Origin: Gymnogyps californianus
Lineage: Eukaryota; Chordata; Aves; Accipitriformes; Cathartidae
DNA length: 64,000 nt
NCBI RefSeq assembly: GCF_018139145.2
Contig: NC_059471.1
Location: 215,221,494-215,285,493, forward strand
Direction: 5' to 3'
Shown here: positions 36,779 to 57,960 of the stretch, in pieces
Layout: the number at the start of each line of letters is the position of its first letter
How positions within the stretch are numbered: position 1 is the stretch's first letter
The notes under the pieces: generated by a model
The model's database searches: none
What the model was told of the DNA's origin: nothing
What the model saw: the letters and a program-made list of their open reading frames with translations, nothing else
Position numbers and translations under genes: made by a program

Positions 36779-39700
36779 CTTCTGTTTTTCTTGGTTAAGA
36801 CTGTGTGTACATTCCAGTGTCTAGGCTGGGCAAGAGTATCTCCGTTGATGCTTTGTGCTGGCTGATGTGTTGGCTCCACATGTTTGAAACAGTTGGCCCA
36901 CCTCATCTTACAGTCTTCTGTAAAGTGGACTTAGTGGAAATTTTACTCCGTGTATTCTAGAGGCTCTATTCTTGCTAGTCTGTTTTGAGGTGGTTGTAGG
37001 AAAAAAATGAAAAAATTGTCACATGGACAACCCTGAAGAAAGAGCTTTGTCCATTTTCAGTCAGACTGTGTTTTTGTAGCACTCCAAATGCTTTTTGCAG
37101 TTTGATGGCTTGGTACCTCAGCGGTTTTCTAGAAGAGCAGTATCTGAGTTCCAATTCCTCTTGGAGACGCGTGTGCCCTTTTCTGCACAGCTGCTCTCTG
37201 AAGAGCAATTTGAATGTGCCAAGCAAAGCTAGTGTTTTGGATTTGTTTATTCTTAAGGACTTGTTCCTAAAGTCATGGATTTCTTTAATAGCAGCTTCAT
37301 GAAAATATTTGGGTTAGATGCAAATTATAGCAGCCTTAAACCTAATTTGCAGTATATTCTGCAAAGTCATCTTATTTCTCCCTTCGTCCCCTACGAAGCA
37401 AAGAAAAACTCTCCCTTAGTGATTGTCATGCCTGAAACCACAGAGCTTTTTGCACAGAGAAGTTGTCTGGTAATACCAAGCGTGGGGCCATCTCTGTAAT
37501 TCCAGCAGAGATCAGCCAGCAGTTGGTACAACGGATATGACGGTTTCTGGGTTGGTAAAAGGAAAAATTATCTACTTCCAGCAGTTGCAAGACCAGCGTC
37601 TGCATGGGTAATAAAAAGAAACTTCCACTGTGTTCTGCCAAGAGGACTTTCTACGCAAAGCAGCCAGAACGATCCACTTCTCTTATTTAGCGATGGGAAC
37701 ACTTGCAATAAAGGCTTAGATGCTAATAGCCGCGAAGGAAGCTAGGTTATGAATTTAAGGCACACCAGTACTGCCGCTGGACATGTGTTTGTTTGTGGTG
37801 CAAATAAAGTAGCTCCTTCTGCTTAGCTTTTAGTGTGGGGTAGGATTGCCCACAAAGTAGCAGAGGTACCATGACATCTAATTTTTTTTTTAGTAGTTAC
37901 TTGGCAGTGGGAGAGTGGTATTGGGAGTTCACTCCAGTATGAACGCCTAGTCCGGATCCAGCTGCTCATCTTTTTTTCTCCTTTTATGCTGGCACTAGTA
38001 GTAAGCTGAATTGGAGAACTGATCTGACTAAAGAAGTTATTTATGCTAATCTTTATTATAGCTGCTGGTGTAGGGAGGGGGAGGATCAGGCGTGAGTGGG
38101 TGGCATGGTCCCTCTTGGCAGTGTTGTAGATTTATGCTAGACTAGATCTTGTATCTACAGTTTATGATTATGAGTTTTCTCAAACCGCATTTAATGGGCT
38201 GCTTTTTTTCACAGGAAAAGCTTGCGTAAAACTATCTGGTACTTGCGGTAGCTCAAGGGCTTACAAATACCTTTTTTTAATGCCTTGTGGAAATTACATG
38301 GAAAGTCATCGAGTTAATGGAATTTTTACTTCTAAAGTTTCTCAGATTTTAAGCTAGGTGTCATATCTGAAAAGCCTGCCTCCAGGTACTGTGTAAGAGT
38401 TTTGTGATGTCCAGAAAAAAGGCTTTACATGGAAAAAGGCATCTGTCATTAGGATATACATTTGTTTGTTTCTTACTGTCTCATGACTACTGGAATGCTT
38501 GAATTCCTCCAAGCCCATAAATTTTCCTAAACCATTACGGTAAATTGACTTTGTACGTATGGACTTCTGTCTTCAATGTTTGTTTAATCTTAATAAATTA
38601 ATAACCCGTGTATTTTTAAACATATTTATAACTCCATTGACACTGCTATCTTTATCTTTTAAATTTCTTTTTAGCCTTAATTTTGTGTGAGGTGCCTGTC
38701 CCTTTTCTCTCTCTCTGCAGAATGATTTTTATCTTGTCTAGTTGTACTGATTGAGGTCCTCTTTGGTTGTGGCAAACTGATCTTTGACCTGGAGAAGTAA
38801 ACAAATCTACTTCTAAAAATATGATCTTTGGGATCTGTCCTGGTTATAAAATGCCTCTTTCCAGCAGGGTATTATCTGACCACGTAACAGTGCCAGTTCC
38901 TGCAAATGTTGCTCAACGTATGAAGAGCTTATTGTCTAATGTTTAAACAAATGTAATGGCATCATAAATAAAATTTATTCTGTAGGGTAAATTGTCGTCT
39001 TGCATGCTAGGATAAAGTTCCATAAAGGAGAAAAGCCATACAGTGTTATCTGGTTTTATCTGCCTTCATGTCCCTTGAGTATTTAATATAAGATACGTAT
39101 TTCCTTCAAGTTTAGCAGTTTTTTCTGTCTCCAGATGTTAAAAGATATTCAGAAATCAATAAATATGCTTTTGCCTTGCCTGTGGCATGGTGTAGGAGAC
39201 TGCAGGCATGATTCTTCTCAAAACAAGTGTGTTTTGGTTTCTAGTGGTGACTTAGCTTTGAGACTGGCAACTTTTATTAGAAATCTGTGTCTCGTCAGTT
39301 CCCAAATTCTCCCCTTTGGTTTGGTTGGTTCGTTTTGTCCCTGTTGTAATTAAAGATGGGGGCTAGGTTTTCTCTTGGAGTTGAGCATCTTTGCGCTGCA
39401 AACTAGATGTACTTAGTTGGATGTTTAATTATGCAGACCAATGGCTTGATGTTTCCTATTTTGATGGAGTTAGAGCAAGAGGGCTGTGCGTGTCCGTATG
39501 CTGTTCAAATGCGTTTTCCCCATTGGGGATGCGTGAATAAACCAGCTGCAGGCCTGGGCTGGCACTGGCATCGTTGTGTTAATAAATGCCGTGCTATGAT
39601 GGAAACTAGTTAAAGGGAGAGGGAATCTGAGTCTTGTTCCTATGCTGTGTAAAAATCATGACGTCTCTTGTAAAGCCTGCAGATGGACAGCCACTAGGCC

Positions 39701-40874
39701 AGCTCTCTAAAATGTATGTATTTTAAGAGGCCACCCTAGTCTAGCTCCTTGCTGTCTCCCTTGTCACGACGCAGGACTGCTTGGATACCGTTGCTACTGT
39801 GGTGATTTTGGTCTGCCCAATGTGGAAAGAGCGAGCTAATTTCTATGTCTGTTAATGCTCAACCTCTGACTTAACCTCTTTCCCTTCTGAGCTTTTATAT
39901 GAGTGCTTTTTCCTCCAGTCCTTTGTAGTAATCCAGATGCTCGTGTTCTTTTCCTCCTACACAGCAGATGGAGATGGCATAAGCCTTTTGATGACTGCTT
40001 CCTCCTTTTTACATAAGTTTTACGAGCTGGCGAGTTCGTTAGTTGGACGTGGTAGAGCTCGTAAGCCCTGTCCAGCAGGTGGTGCATCGTTACCTCGCCA
40101 ATAATTATATGTATTTTTGGGATGGTTTTTTTTAGTTTTTAATTCAATCTGGGAGGTGAGCTTTTCCGCATGGTTGTAGGAGAGGGGAAGGCAGATCCCT
40201 CATGTGACTATCATGATGAATCTGTTTCACTTTAGCCAAAAAACCTATTCTGAATTTATGTTAATTACCTAAATGCTGTGCTATTCCAAACTCTAAGAAA
40301 GCAACTCGGAGGTAATTTTGCTGGTTGAAGAGTTGCACTTCTGCTTTCTTGTGTGTTGTTCTAGGCTTGTAGCTCATATGAAAAATACTTGTTAAAATTT
40401 GGCATGAGTTACATGGTCATCTTCTATACTCCAAGAAAGCTTAAGTAGATTAGCAGCTCGCTCTCTCCATTCCAGTACTGCCTGTCTAGTAAAGGACAGT
40501 TTTTGGCTTGCTAACTGTTTTACTGCTCATCATTTTAACCTTATTGAAAAGTTCTTACCCCATTGAGGTGAATGAGACCGTTTTTTCCACTTTGTTGCGG
40601 ACTTGGGCCTACGTAAATTCATCTGTTTTACATTTATTTCACAATTTGGATTTTTGTTTTTTATTTCGCAACTTGGAGCTCCATTTCACAACCACAAGGC
40701 TTGGAGGCGTATTTTGATGGGTCCTGTGAAATAGCGATGTAGAAAATTTTTAATAAAAGGGGGGGGAACGTTAATCTCTGCCTAGTGATTTAGGTAGTTG
40801 CATGAGAATGTTACTGATCTGCATGTATGACAGATCTTATTGGAGATGTAAAATACAACGTGGCTGTCACTTAA

Positions 40875-40979
<105 letters not shown>

Positions 40980-42037
40980 TGAATCTCTGCAACTGTATAG
41001 CCGTGTTGTACAACTTAATATTTACTGGAGTTTTTATTTTAAATGTAGGCTGCTACTATTGACAGCCTTTACAGGCTACCTTCTCTCAGTAAAATGCAGG
41101 TTGTTGGTACATTACGTATTTACATTTCCAGCAATTTATTTGTGATGTTTCAAGAAATGCTTTTTTGCAGGGGGAGTTTCACGTTTCATCCTTGACAATC
41201 GTGGTCATACTGGAAATAATCTAACCTTATGGTTAGATTAAGCTGCTAATGAGGCATGCAGGTCCCCCTTTGTCAGCACTACTGGAAACTGTTGTAGATT
41301 GCTGGCCTTGAATCCTAGATCTAAGGAGCTTGTGTTTGTTTCCCCTAATACCACATTTAGAAATGTAGACTCTGTTTAAAGAGACATGAATGGCACCTCT
41401 TCTGCTGGTTAAGTAGCTTATTAAAATAAGATTTGTATTGATTTTAGCATCTAATTTGCTTTTTCACTATTAATTAGATTGTTAGATTATCCAGAAAAAA
41501 TACGCATATCATTTTACTTAATTTTTTTTCTCCAGTAAATGTGTTATCCTTCTCTTTATGCTAGATCTATACCTTATTACTCTGGTACTGTTTGATCAGC
41601 TTCTGTATCTCTTACGCTGGTTGTTTTAAATTCTTTTGTTTAAAACACTGATGCACAGCAGCGTGTGTTGCACAGTATCTCTCATGCAAAGTTCTGCTGC
41701 TTATCTACTTATTTAATTCTTCATGAGTTAAGTCTCAGAATTTTTGTCTAGGTAAACCTTGCTACTTTGCTTTGAAGGTGTGTTAAAAATCTGTAGTCTA
41801 GACTGGTGGCTCTGTATAGCAGCAGGTCATCTCATCCGGCTGAAAAGCTTTCATCTTGATTTTCATGATGAAGTGTTCTATACTGTTGTATCTGTAAAAG
41901 TGTTTTTTTAGGAGGAGAGGGAAAACTATCCTGTTTATTCCATTAACATGTTTCATAAACCTGCTTGTGAAGACTAATAATTTTGATCCTCTTGATGCCT
42001 CTGTGCATCTACTGCTCTTTTAATTTGATTTTTTTAC

Positions 42038-42053
42038 ATATATATATATATAT
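42038..42053. repeat. (AT)8 microsatellite
   Basis: Perfect alternating A/T run in intron 2, a likely polymorphic site. Confidence 0.95.
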
Positions 42054-45000
42054 CTCTCTTGATAAACAGCATAGGAATTTAATCCATAGCCTGAAGCAGT
42101 TTTAGTCTGTCTAGGAACTATCAATTGCAGGGTAATGGGTACAGAGCATGTATTATATCCCAGTCTGTGCCATCCTTTACTTCCTTTCATGCAGGAAGCA
42201 TGTGTTTTTCTTAGGGCTCTCTTGTTCACAAGGCAAGGTTGGCTTGTGGTATAGCTTTGGATGGGGTTTTTCACCTGAGGTGCTCTTAGTTGTTGCTAAA
42301 AGTTGCTCTTTCATTTTCTGAGCCATCCTGAATATTTTGTGCTTTTAAAAACCTGATTCTGGAATGGGAATACATCTATTGTAACTGGATGCTTTAGAAT
42401 ATTCCCAACCTATGCTTAAAGCTGACAAGCAGTGGTACAAGTTACATTCAGGCACGTAGATTAAGCAGGGAATAATTAGAGTGGTAGACTTCTGTACCAA
42501 CCGCATGAGCTTGTTAAAGAGATGTTTTCCAATAATTTTGTGTGTATTGATCATGGCCTGAATGAAGATACTGTTGCAGAACTACTGAATCCCGCATGCT
42601 AAGCAAGTCATTTAAACCAAACTTTTTGATAGGAGAGAGATGAATTAACATTATCATATATCGATTGATCTAGCTCATATCGATCTATTGCGCCTGCTCA
42701 TATTGATCTATATATGAGGTATCCAGATTTGAGGTCCTTTGATCTGACTTGCAAAAAGTTAGTCTTCGTAGTGGCAACCGAGATTGGCAAGACAGTATTT
42801 CAGTTTTATTCTGTGTTATTTAAAGACAAAACCAACAGAAAACCTGGCTGCCTAAGTAGAAAAGGCCATCCTACTGCATTCCTCTTTGAGTCTCTGTAAC
42901 CAATAGTGAAAATATAGAATGCTGCGTAGTTGGTCAAGTATTCAGCAAGCCCGATCCTGAGCACTGAGACAGATGATGTATTTGCAGTGTCTCTAATATG
43001 TACTTTAGCTAATTCTCATGCTTCTAAGTTGAGTGTTTAATTATTCATGTAAAGCATTTTTTACAGTGTAACTTCTCTGTTGAAAAATTAACTGGAAAGA
43101 GAGGACAGGGAATTAAAATTTGCAGAAGAGGCCTGTGTGCAAAGAATGCAGTTTTTGTTATTTCTGTGTGTATAGAGAGAAACAGTTCCAAATTGTGTTG
43201 TCTCATATTTGACAAAAGAACTTCAGATTTGGTTGAATTTTGCTGAAAATAGCTAGTTCTTGCACCTTGCTTATTGAAAGACTGCTACGTTTTAATGCAG
43301 GTAAAACTTTTATACAGGTTTTCTGCTTCCTTGTTCTTGCGGACGGCTGAAGTTCATAAGGCGGATTCTTAACTTGGAAAACTTCAGTTGAAATAGTGGG
43401 TGACCGAATTATAAGTGTGGTGAGGAGAAAAGTTGGGGGGAAATTAGTTGCTTTATGTTAGAATTTGGGTATTTCATATTTCAAAAAATGATGATATATA
43501 CACATGACTTTTAACCCCCAGAATAAACATCATGTATCCGACAGAAAACGAAGTTGCAAAGCATTTTATGGCTTGTGTGTTGGCATCACTTCATTTAAAA
43601 ATTGGTCGCTTTTGCGGTGACGCACTTGTTAAAATGTGTGGGCGGCCATAATAGTCTGGGACAGGAAGTGAACTAAAGCTCCGGTAAAATAAAGCTTTCC
43701 TTGTTTCCAACTTGGTTAGCTGAAACTAGGGCTAAGACACAACACAAGGACTAATGTCAGTCATGCTGACTGGAACATGCCATGAGATATTTTAATAAGC
43801 TCTGCAGCCCTAATTGCTAGTGTTTGTCTCATCAGAGGGCCTCACCTTAATGTAAGGGTTTAGTAATTCCCTGCTGAGGTGGTGGTGCTGTGCTGGCTTA
43901 GAGGTAAAAATATCAGTGAGTCCCTAAACATTGATTTATTCCCTTCCCTTGTTGAGTGAAACAAAACCTCTCCAGGCACCTTTTCTTTCAGAGCGTTCCT
44001 CTTGCTAGGATGAGCATGAATCAGAAGAACATAGGTAAAAATCTGAGAATGTGTTCAGTAGCTCAATGAAGATCCATGCTTTGCTGTAAAAGTGCTGGAG
44101 TCCATATTAAACCTTTATGAAGAGGGAAAGAAAATGAAAGTGGAAGTCTAGACATGTGAAATGCTGCCATGTGACTATATTTAGTAAAGGGTTTTCCTAG
44201 CTTTATGGGTATGGTAGAGTTAAATAATTCTTGTGGCCATGAAAGTCACCAGTTGGTTATGAATGAGTGCCAGTGAAAGGAAATACATATGACAGCTGTT
44301 TTTCTGTTTATTAAACTAGATATCTTTCTTGAGTCTTGAAATAGAATGACCCAGAAATTACATATTCAATAACAAACCTGTTATGTAGTAACCTATTCAG
44401 GCAGAAGAGGGCTGATCGTTCTATTTTTAAACTAGTCCTAGGCTTACATAGGAAGTGTGAAGCAATAAGGCTTGTAATGCTGAAGACCATGGCCCTGCCG
44501 TAAATGCTCATCCTGGTGGCTCCAGTGGTGGTCTGACTTGGAAGACTGTATGCAGAAGAACATTTAATTCCCCTGAGTGGCTTGATTAATGATGTGTAGA
44601 ACAAAAGGATAGATTTTTATTTAGCCGCAAGCTTAATTGCAAAAGCAGTAGGTAGGTTTGTGTAGTGGACAAGGGCAGCCCCTCTTATTTTGTGTTTTTA
44701 TTTTCACATGCAATACAAGTCTCACTATTGCCTAATAAAAAATGCTTGAGCAGAAATGGTTAAAGAGAAATAAATTAGTAAAATACAATGTGACTCTAAT
44801 TGCACAGGCAGCTTGTGTAGTGCAGTTTGGAATCTGGTCCAGCGTATTTGATGTGGAGATGTAAATTTTGAACAGTTAAAGAGCATATGTATAAAGTTAG
44901 TGGCACTGTCCAAACAATTGGTTTCAGTTTTGCATCTGAGAAGACCAGTTTTCCTCTCTTGATTTCCATCCTGCTGTGTAGATTGTATCAGGAACTAATT

Positions 45001-45141
45001 TAAAGTACATTAATAAAATTTACACTCAGTTGTGTGATGCAGAAGCATGCATATGGTTGTCATCAAATGGTGGCACAGACCAGAGCTTCAAAAAAGTTTG
45101 GAATTCGCTGCAGCTCCCAGTGTGACAGGGCTGGATTTGCC

Positions 45142-45162
45142 TTTTTTTTTTTTTTTTTTTTT
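45142..45162 (+). repeat. T21 homopolymer
   Basis: Twenty-one consecutive T in intron 2. It might be the complement of a poly(A) tail of a minus-strand retroposon, but no body of such an element was recognised to its right. Confidence 0.9.
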
Positions 45163-45730
45163 GGGTGTACCATAACAAGCTGTTGAGGTGCTGAAGTGCC
45201 ATACATGACTTACTCTGCTCTTTGTGCATCTTCACTTACAAATGTGTTTAATCATAAACCAGAAGTTTTACTCTTCTAAAGTTTTGTAGCATCTTTTTTG
45301 TAAGTGTTGTAATTTGAGGCTTAACAATTAGGCTGAGGTTTTTGTGCAGTTATGCCAATTAGTGTCTGTGTGCCATGCTTCTAATGAACAAACACTTCAG
45401 TTTATAATTCGGATTTTTGGAATACTTCGTGAATACTTGGACGTTAAATGTACTGCGGTTGCTTAGAGCAATAGGACGGAAAAGAGTCAGATATCTTGGT
45501 ATATATATTTGTCTGAAATCTAATAGACTTGTTTTCTTCAGGTTGAATAAATGACTTGATCTTACGTACACTCCTATCACGTCTTTCAAAGCTATAGAGA
45601 ATAGTCTGTCACATCTAAAATCCTGGTAGGAGTCCAAAAATACCCATGCAGCCAGCTGTTTGCAGCTCTTGAGGCAGTGTATTTTTTTCAACATCAGTGA
45701 GATTTGTAGCCGGTACCCACAGTGGCAGCA

Positions 45731-45806
45731 GTGTGTGTGTTTGTATATAAAAACACAAAGTATGTATGTCTTTTTTTGTATATATATGTGTGTGTGTATA
45801 TGTATT
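45731..45806. repeat. Compound TG/TA microsatellite
   Basis: (GT)5 at the left, interrupted TATA and TGTATG segments, then TATATATGTGTGTGTGTATA at the right. This is imperfect alternating purine/pyrimidine sequence. Confidence 0.9.
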
Positions 45807-48222
45807 AAAAAATATAAAAATGCATACATAGGTACAGGTATTGGGCCACGGGCTTTAAAGCAAACCTGTCTTTTGTTTCCATATCAGTCACCAGATAAAT
45901 TCATAAAAAGGTTGTGTTTAGCTTTTGTGCTTGTATTTTCTGTAACGTCTGCCTGACTCAGCAGGTGGTGGGATGTGTGGAAGCAGGAAGGAGGGCTGCA
46001 GAGTTCCTTCTCTATCTGTACATTTAAGTAATCACTGCTAGCCCTGTGGAGTAGTTGCCATGCCTTGCTGCCTTGTAGGCATGTATGCCAAAATAAAGGA
46101 TTTAACTACAGTCCTCGTTTTCTCTCCCTTAATTTAGGGTAAGAATTGAATAATGCAGGATGACGTTTGTGCCAAGCTTTTGCAAATCTTGTGTGGTACT
46201 TGAGAAAGTATGTCTTCATGACCCAAGCATTAGGTTTGTGATTCCAGCAAGATTAAGAATTGCAGTTGCTGATACTGGTAGTGCTAGCTTCGCTTTTTCA
46301 ACTTCGGGAGAAATCTGCAGGGAAGATACGATGGTGTAGGAGGAGTTCTTAGATGTTGTTGTGTACTGTCTGTTCTGCATGGGAATTTTGGCAGGAGGCT
46401 GTGCCATGTATCAAGTACTGCCTTGCTCATTACAGGACCATCCTTTTGCTCATGCCTTTTCTCTGCTTTAGAAAATCTGTTTTCTGTATAGAGCTTTGTT
46501 TTTTCTGAAGTTTGGGAAGTACTTTGAGACAAAAGCATGGCTTACTGCTAGTTAAACTAACAGTGGGTTCTGACATTTAGGTGGATGGTGTTCTTCACAA
46601 AACTAGAAATTTTTCATCAAAAAAAAATCTGGAAAAGCGCCAAAGCATTCTTCTGTTGTACCCTAGCAGTGCTGATACGGATTTATTTTCTTCATTCTGA
46701 AAAATTTTGAGTTGCTGGAAACATCTTTGGCAGTAAATCTTCCTTATTCTATTAGGTACCTATCCAGTCTGCATTATCATCTGTAACTGCTATATGTACA
46801 AGTATTTTAAGCTAAGCTTTTTATAAATGTAGCGAGAACTAGCCATTGAGATCACACGTTTATCCTGATGCTCTCTAGAAGGATGTCAGTACTGCTCCTA
46901 GATTGACAATTAGTTGCTTTACAGGGCCATGACAGAAAGACTGAGAACTAAATGGATGGGAAAATTTGTTCTGCTTTTCACCCAAAAGATATGCTTCTAG
47001 AGTAAGACTGTCCTACTGATGGAGCTGTTTAGCACAAGCAGAGCGATGCCCATGCACTTTATGGGGAGATAACTAATCTCTACTTGGGAACCGTAGAAAG
47101 CAGCCTCATGCATGCAAATACTTTACTTGATGTCGATGAAAGACTCAGAATACCTTGTCATGTGTGGTTTGGCAGTGCTGCTTGGAGGAAAGGGCCACCA
47201 GCAATGCCTGCAGTGGGAGGTGTCCTACAACGCCTTACTGATCTGCTTGTACTGTAGCCTTGATCACAGGGTTTTGTAACAAAATCCAGCATGATGAGTA
47301 ATTGTGATTCTGCACTCTGTCTCATTTCTCTGTTGTGTACTGCTTATTTCTGAGAAGTTAGGGAAGAGAATTAAACACATTGTTTTCAGGTATAAAACTT
47401 GACATATTCTGCAAAACAGGATGTCTCCAGACTCCCTCCAAGACCTGTTTTGTAGGAGAAGGTTAAATGAACTTGGTGCTCAATGGTCCCTGATGAATGG
47501 TGCAAGCCCTTCTCTGCATATGCTTTTCCAGTGGAACAGACCTTTTCCTCCAGCAGTGCTGGTGAAGCTGGTAGCTGCAGCCTGAATATAAATAATCTGG
47601 CTATTCATACACTGGGGGGGACACACATCTGTGTAAGAAGGGGAGCAAATGTTCACAAGGGAGAACATTTTCATCGTTTTATGTATAAAGCCCCTTTATT
47701 GTCAGTTAAGTGGCTTGGTTTTATTTGGTGTGGTTAATAAGCAGTTGATTCCTACGTTAGCCATACATCAAACTTAGTCTGTGTTCAGTGGTTAAATAGT
47801 GTCAGCCCAGAGAGGAAAAGTAATTTGATGTTCTCTTAGCATGTGGAACATACTGTATTTATGTAATTGTGTATTCAGTTTAGGTTTCATTTCAGGCTGT
47901 AGTGGGCGTTTGAATCATCATTCTCCGTAGTTTGAGCCTATTTGCCAGATTTCAGGAAGTCTTGCATCCAACTTGAAGGAATGTATGTAAGCCCTGAATA
48001 GAAATGCTAGGAATAGGTAGTTCAACCAAATCTTTTTCCTGGATAAACTGCTTTTAAAATAATATTCCTAAAAAACCTTTGCTTCATTCCAGGAACAAAG
48101 GAGAAAATATAATAATGGGGAGGGATCATCTTAACTTTCATTCTCTGGCTTTGTAAACTGAATTTTTGAAGGCTGTAATGCTTCTCCCTTAGTGTGTTTT
48201 GCAGTCTTGGCTTTAATATTAA

Positions 48223-56203
<7,981 letters not shown>

Positions 56204-56377
56204 TGAAGATTTGTAGTCTCAGAATCTTGTGAAACTTCTCTTACTGGAATTACGTGACCTTTTCATTCCTTGAATATCAGCTATTAAAACAACAAACACG
56301 CATAGTTAAAACTCAAACCACATGGCTGACTTTGACTCTAAGTGAATCTTTTTGAATTGTATCTGCTTGTTCTCTTT

Positions 56378-56462
56378 AAAAAAAAAAAAAACCAACAAAA
56401 CACCCCAAAAAACCCAAAACCACCACCACCACAAAAAAAAAAACAACCCTACAAAAAAAAAA
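56378..56462 (+). repeat. A/C-only low-complexity tract
   Basis: About 85 bases consist almost entirely of A and C, with a single T near 56450. The tract includes A runs, AACCC-like motifs and (CCA)4 at about 56421-56432. It begins about 205 bp downstream of exon 5. In the muskelin pre-mRNA it would be an unstructured A/C-rich segment. Its origin may be a decayed poly(A) tail, but no element body was recognised. Confidence 0.9.
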
Positions 56463-57189
56463 GCTGCTAGGTAGACATCACAAGAAAAACATAAAAGAAA
56501 GGAACACTGAGTCAAAGGGGACAATGTTAGTAAAATAGTATTTGTATTGGAAGGGAAATGAATCTTAACAAAACCAGATTCCATTTCTCCCTCTTCTTGC
56601 CTTTTGATTAGTCATTCTTTTACCATACCAGTCCTTCTGTAGAGCTACATGTGAGCCTAGAGCCTTTTGGGTTACATATGCAGCTTTTGTTACAGGGTAT
56701 AAAAATGAGCTTGTTTTAAAGAGAATCCATGTTGGTGTCTTTGCTGTTGCAGCTCCTTGCGCGTCTCATGTTTCCCTCTTACTGTCTTTTTGCTGAATAC
56801 TCTGGAACAGAGGGGAGCTGATGCCACTGGACTGTGAGATGATTTATGCCAGTTGTCACTTTGATAGACAAGAAAGTTCAAACGGTTCTAAACATTATTT
56901 GTATAAACTGTATTTAAACAGGTGCCTCTCCTGTGGGAGGGAAGTGCACGTTGACAACGAGAATTCATTTTGTTGCTGCTTTTTATGCATAGATCTTCTG
57001 GAACAATTAATGAAATTCATATTGTGTTGCAGAGAAGACATCCTTCCCAGCTGAATAAGACTGAGTAGTGGAGCAGCATATCTCTGCTTCCAGAAGGAAA
57101 AACTTAAAGGGGATAAAGATTGTGCATGGTAGTACTGAGACTCCCTCACCAGTTTATGGTGCTGCCAGTATGGTAAAGAAACTTTGTGG

Positions 57190-57960
57190 CCGTGCTATCT
57201 GGCTCATATGTGTTTATACCAACATCACAAGCTTCTTCATGGAGGATTTAAAAACAGCACTAACAGTCGCAGTGGAAGTTGTCTGTAGCTGCTTTATGAT
57301 TAAAGTGGTATTGTTGTCATTAGTCTGCTGATTACTGATGTCCAGTTGACAGAGGCTGCTGATGATTTTCTGTGCTTCTTTCTGCTGCCTCTGCACATGG
57401 TGGTGTCTCTGGCATTTTTGACCAGTTGCTGCAACCAGGAAGCTCTGATTTTTATTTTTTTTGGTCAGGAGCCATCTGATGATGATGTCAGCATCTGTTT
57501 TGTTCCATCTTATCCCGTGGAATCGACATTTTTCATGGTCAGCATGTATGTAGCGACAGCTTCTTCAAGGGGTGCCAGCATTGTTCTTCTAAAGCTTAGA
57601 GCCCTAAAGCAGCAAGGCAGAGACTTAGTCATGATTGTTTGGGCTCTGCTAGGATCAGTTGTCAAGTTTTTGGTGATGAGTGCATGTCTCACTGATGTTC
57701 TCCTCTCTCTCAGTCCTGAGGGGCCACTGTTGCCGGATCCACGTAGGAGGATATGTGTTGACCCATATTTGGGGAAAGGCAGAAAGGTTGACCTGTTTCT
57801 TCCAGTTCTTTGAGATGGTGTGAATATTTTCATGCATGTTCTTGGAAGTCTCAAAGGCTTTGAAATCTAATAATTCTTTACTGCCCAAGACATCAGATGA
57901 GAAGAAGGTTCTAAACAAAGTTGCCCATCCTTTTTGTTGCGTGTGCTTCAACCAACAAAA
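57190..57960 (-). pseudogene. Possible decayed coding remnant (unidentified)
   Basis: On the minus strand several adjacent frames are open in succession: about 98 codons (57951 to 57655), 114 codons (57854 to 57510) and 60 codons (57396 to 57214). Their Lys/Asn/Gln/Ser/Thr-rich composition looks more like degenerate protein sequence than intron. The + strand is also open for 155 codons at 57346-57813. I do not recognise a family. A processed pseudogene with frameshifts or a transposon fragment would fit, but no poly(A)-derived T tract was found at its left end. It may equally be chance. Confidence 0.2.
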
